DNA of 54,573 bases, taken from contig WGNH01000031.1 in assembly GCA_016124665.1 (NCBI GenBank), positions 1 through 54,573 on the forward strand, written 5' to 3'. Under the pieces are notes generated by a model. It saw nothing but the letters and a program-made list of their open reading frames with translations, was not told the origin of the DNA and made no database searches. This stretch comes from Alphaproteobacteria bacterium (GTDB lineage: Bacteria > Pseudomonadota > Alphaproteobacteria > Caulobacterales > Maricaulaceae). Position numbers and translations under genes: made by a program. Below, piece by piece: positions 1-9,030 of this stretch (positions are counted from its first letter, which is position 1; every line of letters begins with the position of its first letter).

Positions 1-500
1 GCGAGGCGATAGATCGCCCCATCGCCGCTGGCGGCCCATATCCGGTCAAGCGCTGGCAAGGTGGATGCCTGTCCTGTTGCGGCGAACCGCCCGGCAAGCT
101 CCCGATAGGCCGAATTGCCCCAGCGCACGGCGCCGCGCCGGTCTGTGACCAGCATCGGATCTTCCAGGGTTTCCAGAGCCTCCAGGGCCAGTCCTGCGGG
201 GCCAGGCTCGGCTTCACGATCGACTTTTTCCTTCATGGACCGCCCGGCCGCTTCCCCTGCAGCCAGAGCGTACAGCATGCCAAAAGCGGCAATGGCGATA
301 CCGCACAGCAGGATAAATCCGTTCCAGACCATGGCTGAAGCAGCAAACAGCGCGACGGCAGAAACGCTCAGCACACCCAGTCCGATCACCCATTGAAGCC
401 CGCGCCTCAAGCCGCGGGACAGAAAGGGTGATTTCATGGATTCTACGGGTTCGGTGAGATCTGCCATGGCTCTGTCCTTATGCGAATCAATATCCGCCAT
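1..500 (-). CDS. cckA: CckA-like hybrid histidine kinase, N-terminal part (cut by window edge)
   Basis: The reading frame runs leftward off the window, so only about 166 N-terminal residues are visible. They show two hydrophobic membrane segments (roughly residues 37-55 and 60-78), then a PAS-like stretch with 'LEDPMLVTDRRGAVRWGN'. The kinase and receiver domains would lie outside the window. The position just downstream of fliQ-fliR-flhB is the same as that of cckA in Caulobacter, where CckA phosphorylates CtrA through ChpT; the assignment is mainly by this synteny plus the TM-TM-PAS layout. Two in-frame ATG starts exist, at 500 (GGAG 10 bases upstream) and 467 (AGGA about 8 upstream). The first begins 7 bases after the flhB stop, which suggests co-transcription with the export genes. 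Confidence 0.72.
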   Translation of the reverse strand, partial: MADIDSHKDRAMADLTEPVESMKSPFLSRGLRRGLQWVIGLGVLSVSAVALFAASAMVWNGFILLCGIAIAAFGMLYALAAGEAAGRSMKEKVDREAEPGPAGLALEALETLEDPMLVTDRRGAVRWGNSAYRELAGRFAATGQASTLPALDRIWAASGDGAIYRL

Positions 501-507
501 TCGAAGT

Positions 508-1596
508 CTACTCCGGTTGCGGCTTCTGTGCGCGCTTGCCGGTGAGTGTGAGGACGTAGCCAATGACCTTGGCGACGGCCTGGAAGTGTTCCGCCGGAAT
601 GGTTTCATCGATTTCCACGCTGGCAAAAAGGGCGCGCGCCAGCGGCGGATCCTCGACGATGGGCACATTGTGCTCCTCGGCAAGCGCGCGAATATTCAGG
701 GCAACCTGATCAACGCCCTTCGCGACACAGAGCGGGGCCGGTGTTTCTCCCTGCTCGTATTTGAGTGCGACAGCGAAGTGGGTCGGGTTCATGATCACGA
801 CCGTAGCCTCGGGCACGGCAGCCATCATCCGGCGCTGGGCCCGCTCCTGACGGATCTGGCGCAGCTTGGCCCGTATCATCGGGTCGCCTTCGGATTGCTT
901 GAGCTCGTCCTTGATCTCGCGCCGCGACATACGGTTCCGCTTCATGAAACTCTGGCGCTGAAAAATGAAATCAGCTGCAGCAATAAAGGCATAGGCCACA
1001 AGCGCGGCAACCAGAACCAGAAGGATATCGTATCGGATAATATCGAGCAGCGCCGACAGATCGACCTGGGGCATGGTCGCCAGTTCCTGCCGTTTTGGCC
1101 AGATGACCACGAAAACCGCCGCCGAGACGATGGCCATCTTGCCGACGCCTTTGAGAAAATTGGCCACCCCTTGCGGACCGAACATCCGCTTGAAGCCATC
1201 AATCGGGTTTAATTTTGATAGCTTCGGCTCCATCTTTTCGGTTGTGAACATCAGCCCGGTTTGCAGCAAATGCCCGGCAAGCCCAGCGATGGCGATAACC
1301 GCAAAGGCCAGCCCGGTCGCGGCAATCACGCGCCAGCCCAATGCCAGGCTTTCGGCACGCAGGGCCGCCGGCTCGAGGCTCATCGTGTGGGCATTCGACA
1401 GAAACAGGCTGAGGTCAGACGACAGGGAACGGGCCGCAGCCGGGGCCATCAGGCCGATCACGACCAGACCGGATGCCAGCACAAACCATCCCGGCACTTC
1501 CTGTGATTTGGGGACATCACCTTTCTTGCGCGCGTCATCCAGCCGCCGCTGTGTCGGTTCCTCGGTCTTTTCGCTTTCGTCCTGCCCCTCCGCCAT
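508..1596 (-). CDS. flhB: FlhB, flagellar export switch protein
   Basis: FlhB is the inner-membrane subunit of the flagellar type III export gate that switches substrate specificity from rod/hook to filament type. The 362-residue protein has the expected basic N-terminus rich in E/K ('ESEKTEEPTQRRLDDARKKG'), four hydrophobic segments between residues 35 and 215, and the cytoplasmic domain with the self-cleavage motif NPTH at residues 270-273. It lies 3 bases after fliR and 7 bases before the cckA-like frame, in the order fliQ-fliR-flhB. Length and motif are normal for the family. Confidence 0.97.
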   Translation of the reverse strand: MAEGQDESEKTEEPTQRRLDDARKKGDVPKSQEVPGWFVLASGLVVIGLMAPAAARSLSSDLSLFLSNAHTMSLEPAALRAESLALGWRVIAATGLAFAVIAIAGLAGHLLQTGLMFTTEKMEPKLSKLNPIDGFKRMFGPQGVANFLKGVGKMAIVSAAVFVVIWPKRQELATMPQVDLSALLDIIRYDILLVLVAALVAYAFIAAADFIFQRQSFMKRNRMSRREIKDELKQSEGDPMIRAKLRQIRQERAQRRMMAAVPEATVVIMNPTHFAVALKYEQGETPAPLCVAKGVDQVALNIRALAEEHNVPIVEDPPLARALFASVEIDETIPAEHFQAVAKVIGYVLTLTGKRAQKPQPE

Positions 1597-1599
1597 GGA

Positions 1600-2352
1600 T
1601 TATTGAAACTCCACAGCAAAGCGTTCCATCCGGCTAAGCCAGAGCGTGGCCATCGAGCCGAGGGCAATCGCGGTAATGAAAAGGCCCGCCATGATATTGA
1701 CCGGCATGGCGATGAAGAAAATCTGCGCCTGCGGCATCAGACGGGAGAGAATGCCGAGGCCGAAATAGAAGACCAGTCCGAAGACGATGAGCGGGGATGC
1801 GATCTGCACACCGATCATGAAGGCGTCGGCAAAGGCGTTGAGCGCCCATTGCGCGGCATCCTCGATCATGGGCAACTGCCCGACAGGGAAAAGACTGTAG
1901 CTGCCCTGCGCCGCCTGCAGCAGCAAATGGTGAATATTGGTCGCAAAAAGGAGCAGCATGAAGGTGAGATTCAGGAAGGTCGCCATCAAAGCGCCCTGCT
2001 GCCCCTGTGAAGGATCAAAGACCTGTGCCATGGCCAGGCCGGTCTGCTGGCCGATCACCTGGCCGGCGACGGCAGCCGACGCCAGGAACATGCGGGCGAC
2101 CGAGCCGATCATCAATCCGATCAGCACTTCATTGATGATCAGTCCGGCGATCTGCAGAGGGCGTTCCGGCTGGGCCGGCATTTCCCCCGCGAGCATGGGT
2201 CCAAGGGCAAGGGCGAACAATAATGCAAAGGCCAGGCGGATACGTGGCGGAATACTGCCCTCGCCGAATCCCGGCAAAAGCATGAGGATCGCACCGAGCC
2301 GCGCAAAGATGAGAGCGCCGGCAAATACCAGTAGGGAGAGATCCGCAATCAT
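1600..2352 (-). CDS. fliR: FliR, flagellar export gate protein
   Basis: FliR forms the export-gate pore with FliP and FliQ in the inner membrane. The protein has 250 residues and multiple membrane segments; it starts MIADLSLLVFAGALIFARLG and has the family pattern of glycine-rich hydrophobic helices near residues 180-245. The ATG at 2352 is chosen because it overlaps the fliQ stop as ATGA. A longer open frame upstream merely reads through fliQ in another frame and is not protein-like. Confidence 0.96.
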   Translation of the reverse strand: MIADLSLLVFAGALIFARLGAILMLLPGFGEGSIPPRIRLAFALLFALALGPMLAGEMPAQPERPLQIAGLIINEVLIGLMIGSVARMFLASAAVAGQVIGQQTGLAMAQVFDPSQGQQGALMATFLNLTFMLLLFATNIHHLLLQAAQGSYSLFPVGQLPMIEDAAQWALNAFADAFMIGVQIASPLIVFGLVFYFGLGILSRLMPQAQIFFIAMPVNIMAGLFITAIALGSMATLWLSRMERFAVEFQ

Positions 2353-2612
2353 GCCGCAACGATCCGGTCGAATATGCCGTTCATGAAGGCCGACATCAGC
2401 GCGCCCATCATTGGCAGGAAGATCAGCAGGGCAACAAAGATGGCAATGATTTTCGGAACGAAAACCAGCGTCATTTCCTGTACCTGAGTCAGGGCCTGAA
2501 ACAGGGCGATCACGACACCAACAGCGAGGCCGATCAGCATAATGGGCGCTGCCATGGCCAGCATCAGCCAGATGGAATCCCGGGCAATATCGAGGACTTC
2601 TGAACCGGTCAC
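2349..2612 (-). CDS. fliQ: FliQ, flagellar export gate protein
   Basis: Small two-helix export-gate subunit, 87 residues: VTGSEVLDIARDSIWLMLAM, then a second hydrophobic helix 'IIAIFVALLIFLPMM'. The GTG at 2612 is preferred over an in-frame TTG at 2627 because GGAG lies 7 bases ahead of it and because FliQ proteins usually begin two residues before 'TGSEV'. First gene of the fliQ-fliR-flhB unit. A CtrA-like box lies about 60 bases upstream. Confidence 0.95.
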   Translation of the reverse strand: MTGSEVLDIARDSIWLMLAMAAPIMLIGLAVGVVIALFQALTQVQEMTLVFVPKIIAIFVALLIFLPMMGALMSAFMNGIFDRIVAA

Positions 2613-2673
2613 GCGGCTTCTCCGCAACTGCAGTCATACACTTATCTGTGCGGCCACGGTCCGGCTGTTCGCG

Positions 2674-2688
2674 TTAAGAAAGAGTCAA
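2674..2688 (-). promoter_or_regulatory. CtrA-like box upstream of fliQ
   Basis: On the minus strand the site reads TTGA-N7-TTAA, one base from the CtrA consensus TTAA-N7-TTAA. It lies about 62 bases upstream of the fliQ start. The fliQ promoter is a classic CtrA target in Caulobacter. A similar but weaker arrangement (TTGC-N7-TTAA, same orientation, both preceded by GCG) lies at 2814-2828, ahead of the DUF885 gene on the other strand. Assignment is by pattern only. Confidence 0.6.
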
Positions 2689-2862
2689 CACTGGTAAACG
2701 CCAGCCCGGATTTCACCCTCGGAAATGCATTCCGCCATCCCACCAGATAGCCGGTCAATCCATCCGCCTACAAACATTACGGATCAGTCAGGTTTACGCG
2801 CCCGCCCTTTGCGTTAAGAAAGGGGCAACTTTTTGCCACGCGGCCTTTCCGGGGAGTTTTTC

Positions 2863-4740
2863 ATGCGTCATTTTCTTGTTGGTATCAGTTCCATTGCGTT
2901 ACTGGCCGCCTGTTCGGACGGACAGGACCTGAACCCCAATCCGCCCGCCGGGGTTGAAGCGCCGGCCAGTGAAAATGGCGGAGCTGAAATCCAGACTGAA
3001 ACCGAACGCCTGATGGCGTTCTTTGACGCCCAGTTCCAGCGCGAACTGGCGTTCAGCCCCCAGGGGCAGACCTATCTAGGTCTGATTGATGATGTTGACG
3101 CCTATGGCCGCTGGGATGATGCAAGCGATGCAGCCTTCGAGGCCGGTCTGGACCGGGCGCGCGCAGACCTTGAAACGCTGCGCAATGATTTCGATTTTGA
3201 GGCGCTGACACCGGAAGCCCAAGTCTCATACCGTTTTTCGGAATTCGTCCTTGAAAACCAGCTGGATCAGGGCGCGTTCCGGGACCACAATTATATTTTC
3301 ACACAGTTTTTCGGCCCTCACAGCGATATGCCGGCCATGCTGATCGGCTACCATCGCATGGCGAATGCGGATCATGCCGATGCCTATGTCCGGCGTTTGC
3401 AAGGCCTGGGACCGCGCCTGCAGACGCTGATCGATCAGGCCGATGAACGCGCCGCACAGGGCGTTCTGCCGCCAGCCTTTGCCTTTCCGACCGTGATCAA
3501 CACCGCGCGCGGCATGATCACCGGCGCACCTTATGATGACAGTGGCGCAGACTCGCCGCTGTGGGCAGACTTCAACGAAAAGCTGGCCGATCTCGATCTG
3601 GACGAAAGCACTGCAGAGGTCTTGCGGGAGCGGGCAAGGGCCGCTCTGGTGGAAACGGTTGCTCCGGCCTATGAGCGTCTGATCACGACGATGGAGAGCC
3701 ATGCCGAAATGGCCGAGCGTCTGGAAATTGACGGGGTTTCGCGCCTGCCTCGCGGCGTTGAATATTATGAAGCACAGGTCGCGAATTTCACGACACGCGA
3801 CGATATGACGGCCGAGATGGTTCACAATACCGGCCTTTCGGAAGTCGAGCGCATCCATGGTGAAATGCGTGATATCATGGCCCAGGTCGGCTTTGACGGG
3901 ACACTCCAGGAATTCTTCGCCTATCTCCGGACCGACGCGCAATTCTACTATCCGAACACAGAAGAAGGCCGTCAGCGCTATCTGGATGAAGCGACGGCCA
4001 TGATCGCCACGATGCGGGACGCATTGCCGGACTATTTTGGCCGGCTGCCGCAGGCCGAAATGGAAGTGCGCGCCGTTGAGCCTTATCGCATTGAAACTGC
4101 AACCGGCGCGTTCTACGAACCGGGACCTCTGGATGGCTCCGCCCCGGGCGCGTATTATGTGAATCTCTCGCAAATGGATGAATTGCCCGTCTACCAGATG
4201 GAAACGCTGGCCTATCACGAAGGATTGCCGGGCCATCACATGCAGGTTGCCATCAGCCAGGAACTGGATGATGTGCCGATGTTCCAGCGCACGACCTGGT
4301 TTTCTGCCTACGGCGAAGGCTGGGCGCTCTATTCCGAAAATCTCGGCAAGGACATGGGGTTCTTCACGGATCCCTATCAGGATTTCGGTCGCCTGGGATA
4401 CGAGGTGTTCCGTGCAGCACGCATGGTCGTGGACACCGGCATTCACTTCTATGACTGGAGCGAGCAGGAGGCGATGGACTACATGCTCGCCAACACGCCG
4501 ATGACCGAAGGCGATATCCGCAACGAGGTCCGGCGCTATATCGTCTGGCCGGGGCAGGCCATCTCCTACAAGGTCGGTATGCTGACCATACTGGAGTTGC
4601 GCCAGCGCGCCATGGAAGCGCTGGGAGATCAGTTCGACTATGGGGATTTCCACGATGTCGTGCTCGGCAACGGCGCTGTGCCGCTAACTTTGCTCAGTGA
4701 CCTCGTCGATGCCTATATCGAAGAGACGCTTGCCGAATAG
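2863..4740 (+). CDS. DUF885-family lipoprotein, putative metallopeptidase (copy 1)
   Basis: A 625-residue protein with a lipoprotein signal (MRHFLVGISSIALLAAC, lipobox LAAC), so it is probably anchored in the cell envelope. The body is of the DUF885 family, with the zinc-protease-like motif YHEGLPGHH at residues 451-459 (HExxxHH type) and a downstream 'AYGEGWALYSE' glutamate motif. The reaction is not known from the sequence; peptidase activity is inferred from the motif. The ATG at 2863 is chosen over an upstream in-frame TTG because it has GGGGAG 7 bases ahead and starts the signal peptide exactly. A paralogue follows, with the relic of a further copy between them. Confidence 0.88.
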   Translation: MRHFLVGISSIALLAACSDGQDLNPNPPAGVEAPASENGGAEIQTETERLMAFFDAQFQRELAFSPQGQTYLGLIDDVDAYGRWDDASDAAFEAGLDRARADLETLRNDFDFEALTPEAQVSYRFSEFVLENQLDQGAFRDHNYIFTQFFGPHSDMPAMLIGYHRMANADHADAYVRRLQGLGPRLQTLIDQADERAAQGVLPPAFAFPTVINTARGMITGAPYDDSGADSPLWADFNEKLADLDLDESTAEVLRERARAALVETVAPAYERLITTMESHAEMAERLEIDGVSRLPRGVEYYEAQVANFTTRDDMTAEMVHNTGLSEVERIHGEMRDIMAQVGFDGTLQEFFAYLRTDAQFYYPNTEEGRQRYLDEATAMIATMRDALPDYFGRLPQAEMEVRAVEPYRIETATGAFYEPGPLDGSAPGAYYVNLSQMDELPVYQMETLAYHEGLPGHHMQVAISQELDDVPMFQRTTWFSAYGEGWALYSENLGKDMGFFTDPYQDFGRLGYEVFRAARMVVDTGIHFYDWSEQEAMDYMLANTPMTEGDIRNEVRRYIVWPGQAISYKVGMLTILELRQRAMEALGDQFDYGDFHDVVLGNGAVPLTLLSDLVDAYIEETLAE

Positions 4741-4866
4741 ACTTGTCCCGTGGAGGGCGGAATAGTGCTGACAAATGGCTCTATCCCGCTCGCCGTGCTG
4801 ACCGATCTGGTCAATGAATATGCCGCCGAACGGCGCTCTGAAATGAAGAGGAGTAATCTCCGATGA
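4741..4866 (+). pseudogene. C-terminal relic of a third DUF885 copy
   Basis: Directly after the stop of copy 1, in the same frame, the DNA encodes 'VLTNGSIPLAVLTDLVNEY' (4765-4821) and runs on to a TGA at 4864-4866. This matches the C-termini of both neighbours ('VVLGNGAVPLTLLSDLVDAY' and 'VVLTQGAMPLNILEERVQAW'). It is therefore the tail of another family member, left by recombination or deletion between tandem copies. Its stop overlaps the start of copy 2 as ATGA. It has no start of its own and is probably not made as a protein. Confidence 0.75.
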
Positions 4867-6764
4867 CGAAATTCCCCGCCTTCCTGACATCCGTTTCTCT
4901 GGCGGCCATTCTGGCAGCCTGCAGCCCCTCCAGTGAAACACCCGAGCGGCAAACGCCCGCAAATGACTCCTCCACTTCCAGCGCGGCCAATGACAATGAT
5001 GGTAACGGGGATTCCGGGGACGAACTGGAAGTCAGCGAGTCCGAACGCCTGAATGCATGGTTCGAGGAAGTCTATGAAGCCGGAGTCGCCCGGTCACCGG
5101 TGACGCAGACCTTCCTTGGCCGCAAGACGGATTACGATCAATGGAATGATGTGTCGCCCGGCTTTGCGGAAGAAAGCATCCAGATTGCCGAGAATAATCT
5201 GGCGCGTATGCGGTCGGAATTCGATTATGAAGCACTGGACGAGAGCGCGCAGATTTCCTGGCGCATGTTCGAACGCAATGCCGAGCGTACAATCGAAGGC
5301 CGCCGGTGGCAGGATCACGGCTATATTTTTACGCCGCGCGCCGGACCGCACAGTTTTGTGCCCTCATTCCTGATTGGCCAGCATCGGGTCGCAACATTCG
5401 AAGATGCCGAAGCCTATGTGGGTCGGTTGAACAATGTCGGGGCGTATCTGGACCAGTCGATGGAAAATGCCCGCCGCGCCTATGATATGGGCGTGAGGAC
5501 CGCGCGCTGGACCTATCCGCCGATGATTGATACGGCGCGCAATGTCATTTCTGGCCACCCCTTTGACGACAGCGGCGAAGATTCGCCAATCATGGCCGAT
5601 TTCCGCAACAAAGTGACCGGTTTGGGACTGCCGCAGGATCAGCATGATCAACTGATCGCCGAGGCTGAGACCGCGATGGTCGAGGTATTGCAACCCGCCT
5701 ATGAGCGCATGATCGACATGTTCGGTGAAATGGAAGCCGGAGCCACTGATGATGACGGTGCCTGGACCATGCCGGATGGTGGCGAATACTACGCCTATAT
5801 GCTGGAAGGTTACACCACGACCGATATGACGCCGGAGGAAATTCACAATCTCGGTCTGGCGGAAGTCGAACGCATTCATGGCGAGATGCGCGACATCATG
5901 GCCGAGGTCGGTTTTGACGGCTCCCTGCAGGACTTCTTCGAGTTCATGCGGACCGATGAACAGTTTTATTACCCCAACACGGATGAAGGCCGCGAAGCCT
6001 ATCTCGCCGATGCGACAACGCTGATCGACAATATGCGAGAGGCGCTTCCGGCCTTTTTCAACACCTTCCCGGAAGCGGATATGGAAGTTGTGCGCGTCGA
6101 GCCCTTCCGTGAGGCTTCTGCGGGCAAGGCGTTCTATAACCGCCCGTCAGAGGACGGATCCCGTCCTGGCCGCTATTACGCCAATCTGCGCGACATGCGG
6201 GACATGCCGACCTACCAGATGGAAGCGCTGGCCTATCACGAAGGCATTCCCGGCCATCATATGCAACTGGCGATCATGCAGGAGCTGGATGGCGTTCCGT
6301 CTTTCCGCCGGTTTGGCGGCGTAACGGCCTATACGGAAGGCTGGGGACTCTATTCGGAATACCTGCCTCTAGAAATGGGCTTTTATGACGATCCGTATTC
6401 AAACTTCGGGCGGCTGGCGATGGAGCTCTGGCGGGCCTGCCGGCTCGTGGTCGATACCGGCCTGCACCATTATCGCTGGACGCGGGAAGAAGCCGTCAAC
6501 TACCTCTCCGAGAACACGCCCAACCCGCAAGGCGATATCGTCAATGCGATTGACCGCTACATCGTCATTCCGGGACAGGCGACAGCCTACAAAATCGGCA
6601 TGAACGAGATTTTGCGCCTGCGCGGCGAGGCACAATCTGCCCTTGGTGAAGACTTCACCATGGGCGCATTTCACGATGTGGTGCTGACGCAGGGGGCGAT
6701 GCCACTGAACATCCTCGAAGAGCGTGTTCAGGCATGGATCGATGAGGTTCAGGCAGCAGAGTAA
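4863..6764 (+). CDS. DUF885-family lipoprotein, putative metallopeptidase (copy 2)
   Basis: A 633-residue paralogue of the previous gene. It has a lipobox (ILAAC, Cys at residue 20), then an acidic, Asn/Ser/Asp-rich linker to about residue 60 that looks like a flexible envelope tether. The motif YHEGIPGHH lies at residues 458-466, followed by 'AYTEGWGLYSE'. The start has GAGGAG about 7-12 bases upstream. It ends 2 bases before the convergent stop of fliE. It is probably transcribed with copy 1. Nothing links it directly to the flagellum except location. Confidence 0.88.
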   Translation: MTKFPAFLTSVSLAAILAACSPSSETPERQTPANDSSTSSAANDNDGNGDSGDELEVSESERLNAWFEEVYEAGVARSPVTQTFLGRKTDYDQWNDVSPGFAEESIQIAENNLARMRSEFDYEALDESAQISWRMFERNAERTIEGRRWQDHGYIFTPRAGPHSFVPSFLIGQHRVATFEDAEAYVGRLNNVGAYLDQSMENARRAYDMGVRTARWTYPPMIDTARNVISGHPFDDSGEDSPIMADFRNKVTGLGLPQDQHDQLIAEAETAMVEVLQPAYERMIDMFGEMEAGATDDDGAWTMPDGGEYYAYMLEGYTTTDMTPEEIHNLGLAEVERIHGEMRDIMAEVGFDGSLQDFFEFMRTDEQFYYPNTDEGREAYLADATTLIDNMREALPAFFNTFPEADMEVVRVEPFREASAGKAFYNRPSEDGSRPGRYYANLRDMRDMPTYQMEALAYHEGIPGHHMQLAIMQELDGVPSFRRFGGVTAYTEGWGLYSEYLPLEMGFYDDPYSNFGRLAMELWRACRLVVDTGLHHYRWTREEAVNYLSENTPNPQGDIVNAIDRYIVIPGQATAYKIGMNEILRLRGEAQSALGEDFTMGAFHDVVLTQGAMPLNILEERVQAWIDEVQAAE

Positions 6765-6766
6765 GC

Positions 6767-7078
6767 CTAGATCGGCATTTTCAGGATGTCGTTATAGGCC
6801 CGGATGACCTGGTCGCGGACGGCCATGACGGTTTCGAGCTGGACCTCGGCCGCGGCCACGGCGGTTACCACATCGACAAGTTCAGCCTGCCCGGTCGCGG
6901 CGTTCGCGGTCATCTGTTCGGCCTGGACCAGAGAGGTGTTGGTGGCCTCCAGCGCGCCCTGCACCATGTCGGTGAATTTGAGCCCTTCGGCGGCTGCATC
7001 CGGTCCGGTTGCAGCGGTTCCGGCGGCACCTGCAGCCTGTTGATATGCGTTCAGTGCGGCTGTGATATCCATGGCCAT
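6767..7078 (-). CDS. fliE: FliE, basal-body MS ring-rod junction protein
   Basis: A 103-residue protein of FliE type: a variable N-terminus, then the conserved helical C-terminal half 'AEVQLETVMAVRDQVIRAYNDILKMPI', where the terminal YxDILxMPI is the family hallmark. FliE connects the MS ring and export gate to the proximal rod. It is the last gene of flgB-flgC-fliE, 11 bases after flgC. Confidence 0.95.
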   Translation of the reverse strand: MAMDITAALNAYQQAAGAAGTAATGPDAAAEGLKFTDMVQGALEATNTSLVQAEQMTANAATGQAELVDVVTAVAAAEVQLETVMAVRDQVIRAYNDILKMPI

Positions 7079-7089
7079 GATCTAGCGTC

Positions 7090-7503
7090 CTAGCGGCGAA
7101 GCAGATCCAGCGCGCGCTCCATCATGCGCTTGCTGGATTCCACCATGTTGAGATTGGCTTCGTAAGAGCGTTGGGCTTCGCGCATATCCATCAGTTCGAT
7201 CAGTGTCTGGACGTTGGGATAGCGGACATAGCCTTCTTCATCAGCTGCCGGATGACCCGGCTCGTATTCCAGCCGGAAATCCGACATGTCAGGCGCAGCG
7301 CGGCTCATGCGGACGGTTTCCAGGCCGCTGGCGCGATCCAGCTCGGATTCAAAAACCGGCATCTGCCGCCGGTAGGGATCCGCGCCCGGCGTTTCCGCAG
7401 TCGAGTTCGCATTGGCAATGTTTTCGGCGATAATCCGCATGCGCGCGGACTGGGCCCTGAGCCCGGCGGCAGCGACCGAAAGTGCGTCAGATGCATCTGT
7501 CAT
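7090..7503 (-). CDS. flgC: FlgC, proximal rod protein
   Basis: A 137-residue rod protein with the N-terminal flagellar rod motif 'LRAQSARMRIIAENIANANS' and the C-terminal motif 'YEANLNMVESSKRMMERALDLL', which pair as the D0 coiled coil. It forms part of the proximal rod after export. Middle gene of flgBC-fliE, 10 bases after flgB. Confidence 0.95.
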   Translation of the reverse strand: MTDASDALSVAAAGLRAQSARMRIIAENIANANSTAETPGADPYRRQMPVFESELDRASGLETVRMSRAAPDMSDFRLEYEPGHPAADEEGYVRYPNVQTLIELMDMREAQRSYEANLNMVESSKRMMERALDLLRR

Positions 7504-7513
7504 CTATTCACTC

Positions 7514-7891
7514 CTAGCCACCGACCGGACGCGCGGCCATGCGCATCAGGCCCAGACTTTTCTGGTAAAGCGTCAGCGCGGTTTCGTATTGCATCCGGTT
7601 TTCCTGTGCCCGCACCATCTGCTCTTCCAGAATCACGGAATTGCCGTTCACCGTTGTCTGGCTGTCCGGGCGGTCCTGCGCCGTATAGCGGCGGTCAGCA
7701 GCAGAGACGCTGGCGGAATTGCGCAGCTGCTCCTGCAGCGCGCGATGAAAATCGGCACGGGACAAATCCTGTGGCGTGTAGCCGGGCGTATTGGCGTTCG
7801 CGATGTTCTGCGTCAGCAAATCATGCCGCTGACTGTGAAAAGCCATCGACTCACGCAAGATTGCCAGTGTTGGCGCGTTATCCAGACTCAT
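7514..7891 (-). CDS. flgB: FlgB, proximal rod protein
   Basis: A 125-residue rod protein with the motif 'HDLLTQNIANANTPGYTP' at residues 23-40 and a C-terminal helix 'YETALTLYQKSLGLMRMAA'. The ATG at 7891 has GGAG 7 bases upstream. First gene of flgBC-fliE. The divergent gene is fliO, and a perfect CtrA box lies between the two starts. Confidence 0.95.
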   Translation of the reverse strand: MSLDNAPTLAILRESMAFHSQRHDLLTQNIANANTPGYTPQDLSRADFHRALQEQLRNSASVSAADRRYTAQDRPDSQTTVNGNSVILEEQMVRAQENRMQYETALTLYQKSLGLMRMAARPVGG

Positions 7892-7934
7892 TCTCTAACT
7901 CCGGTCTGTTGAGTCTGAAGCTGGAGCGCGTCGC

Positions 7935-7949
7935 TTAACGCCGCGTTAA
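7935..7949. promoter_or_regulatory. CtrA box between flgB and fliO
   Basis: Perfect TTAA-N7-TTAA (spacer CGCCGCG) in the 69-base gap between the divergent flgB and fliO starts. The motif is symmetric enough to serve either side. In Caulobacter the basal-body class II genes are activated by CtrA, so this probably times both units. Confidence 0.7.
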
Positions 7950-7960
7950 ACAGGAAGGAA

Positions 7961-8263
7961 TTGCCCACCTTGGACGTTGTCGATGCCGCCCGATACATCG
8001 CCGCGCTGGCCGTGGTCCTGGGTCTGCTGGGCCTGCTGGCGTTGGGCGCCAGGCAGGGATGGCTGGCCAGCTTTCTTTCCGGCGTTTCACGCGGGGCGTT
8101 TGCCGGGGTGAAACGTGAGCGGCGCATGAAGGTGGTGGAGACACTGGTGCTCGACCCGCGGCGCCGAATCGTCATCGTTGAGATCGATGGCAAGGAAAAA
8201 GCCTTGCTGCTGGGGGCATCGGACGAAATGCTACTGCCGCATGACGAGAGGCCGGCTCCATGA
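7961..8263 (+). CDS. fliO: FliO, flagellar export gate assembly protein
   Basis: A 100-residue single-pass protein: hydrophobic segment 'YIAALAVVLGLLGLLALGA' near the N-terminus, then a short cytoplasmic domain 'RRMKVVETLVLDPRRRIVIVEIDGKEKALLLGASD', typical of FliO. FliO helps assemble the FliP pore. The start is uncertain: TTG at 7961 sits almost on the GGAAGGA sequence, so TTG at 7970 is better spaced. The stop overlaps the fliP start as ATGA. Confidence 0.85.
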   Translation: MPTLDVVDAARYIAALAVVLGLLGLLALGARQGWLASFLSGVSRGAFAGVKRERRMKVVETLVLDPRRRIVIVEIDGKEKALLLGASDEMLLPHDERPAP

Positions 8264-9030
8264 GCCTGAAGCGCTGGGCTGGCATATTTGCGCTGATCGG
8301 TGGGTTTCTCCTGATCAGCGGTTCGGTCTGGGCAACGACTCCCGCCGGCCCCGGCATATCTCTGGATCTGGGCGATGAGGGCACGCTGACGGAGCGTGTC
8401 CTGCAATTGATGGCGCTGCTGACCGTACTGTCGCTGGCCCCGTCCATTGTCATCATGACAACGTCATTTGTGCGTATCGTGGTGGTGCTTTCACTGTTAC
8501 GGACGGCGGTCGGTCTGCAACAAAGTCCGCCCAATGCGGTGCTGATCTCGCTGGCAATTTTCCTGACCGGATTCATCATGGCACCGGTTTTCAGTCAGTC
8601 CTATGAGCAGGGCATCCGCCCGCTCCTGGATGGCGAAATCGAGCTGACCGAGGCCTTTGACCGGTCTAGCGCACCGGTCAAAACTTTCATGCTGGCGCAT
8701 ACGCGGGAAGATGATCTCGGCCTGTTCATCGGCTTCATGGCGGGAGATCCGCCTGCCAGCGCCGAAGAAACGCCCTTTCATGTCGTTGCGCCGGCTTTCA
8801 TGATTTCCGAGCTGCGCCGGGCATTCGAGATCGGCTTTCTCCTGTTCATTCCCTTCCTGATCATCGACCTGGTTGTGGCATCTATCCTGATGTCGATGGG
8901 CATGATGATGCTGCCGCCCATCGTGATTTCGCTGCCCTTCAAGCTGATTTTCTTCGTACTGGTAGATGGATGGCGTCTGGTCGCAGGCAGCCTTGTCCAG
9001 AGTTTTGCAACGATCTCACCGCCCGGCTAG
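8260..9030 (+). CDS. fliP: FliP, flagellar export gate protein
   Basis: A 256-residue export-gate protein with an N-terminal signal-like segment, then 'SLAPSIVIMTTSFVRIVVVLSLLR' and 'LPFKLIFFVLVDGWRLVAGSLV', the two FliP signatures. It forms the pore pentamer with FliR and FliQ. Translationally coupled to fliO. Its last four bases overlap the end of the convergent TPR gene. Confidence 0.97.
   Translation: MSLKRWAGIFALIGGFLLISGSVWATTPAGPGISLDLGDEGTLTERVLQLMALLTVLSLAPSIVIMTTSFVRIVVVLSLLRTAVGLQQSPPNAVLISLAIFLTGFIMAPVFSQSYEQGIRPLLDGEIELTEAFDRSSAPVKTFMLAHTREDDLGLFIGFMAGDPPASAEETPFHVVAPAFMISELRRAFEIGFLLFIPFLIIDLVVASILMSMGMMMLPPIVISLPFKLIFFVLVDGWRLVAGSLVQSFATISPPG

Noticed and set aside
3226-4653. 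475-residue minus-strand frame opposite DUF885 copy 1
   Set aside because: Shadow of a GC-rich gene; no motif, no ribosome site, His/Ile/Arg-rich throughout.
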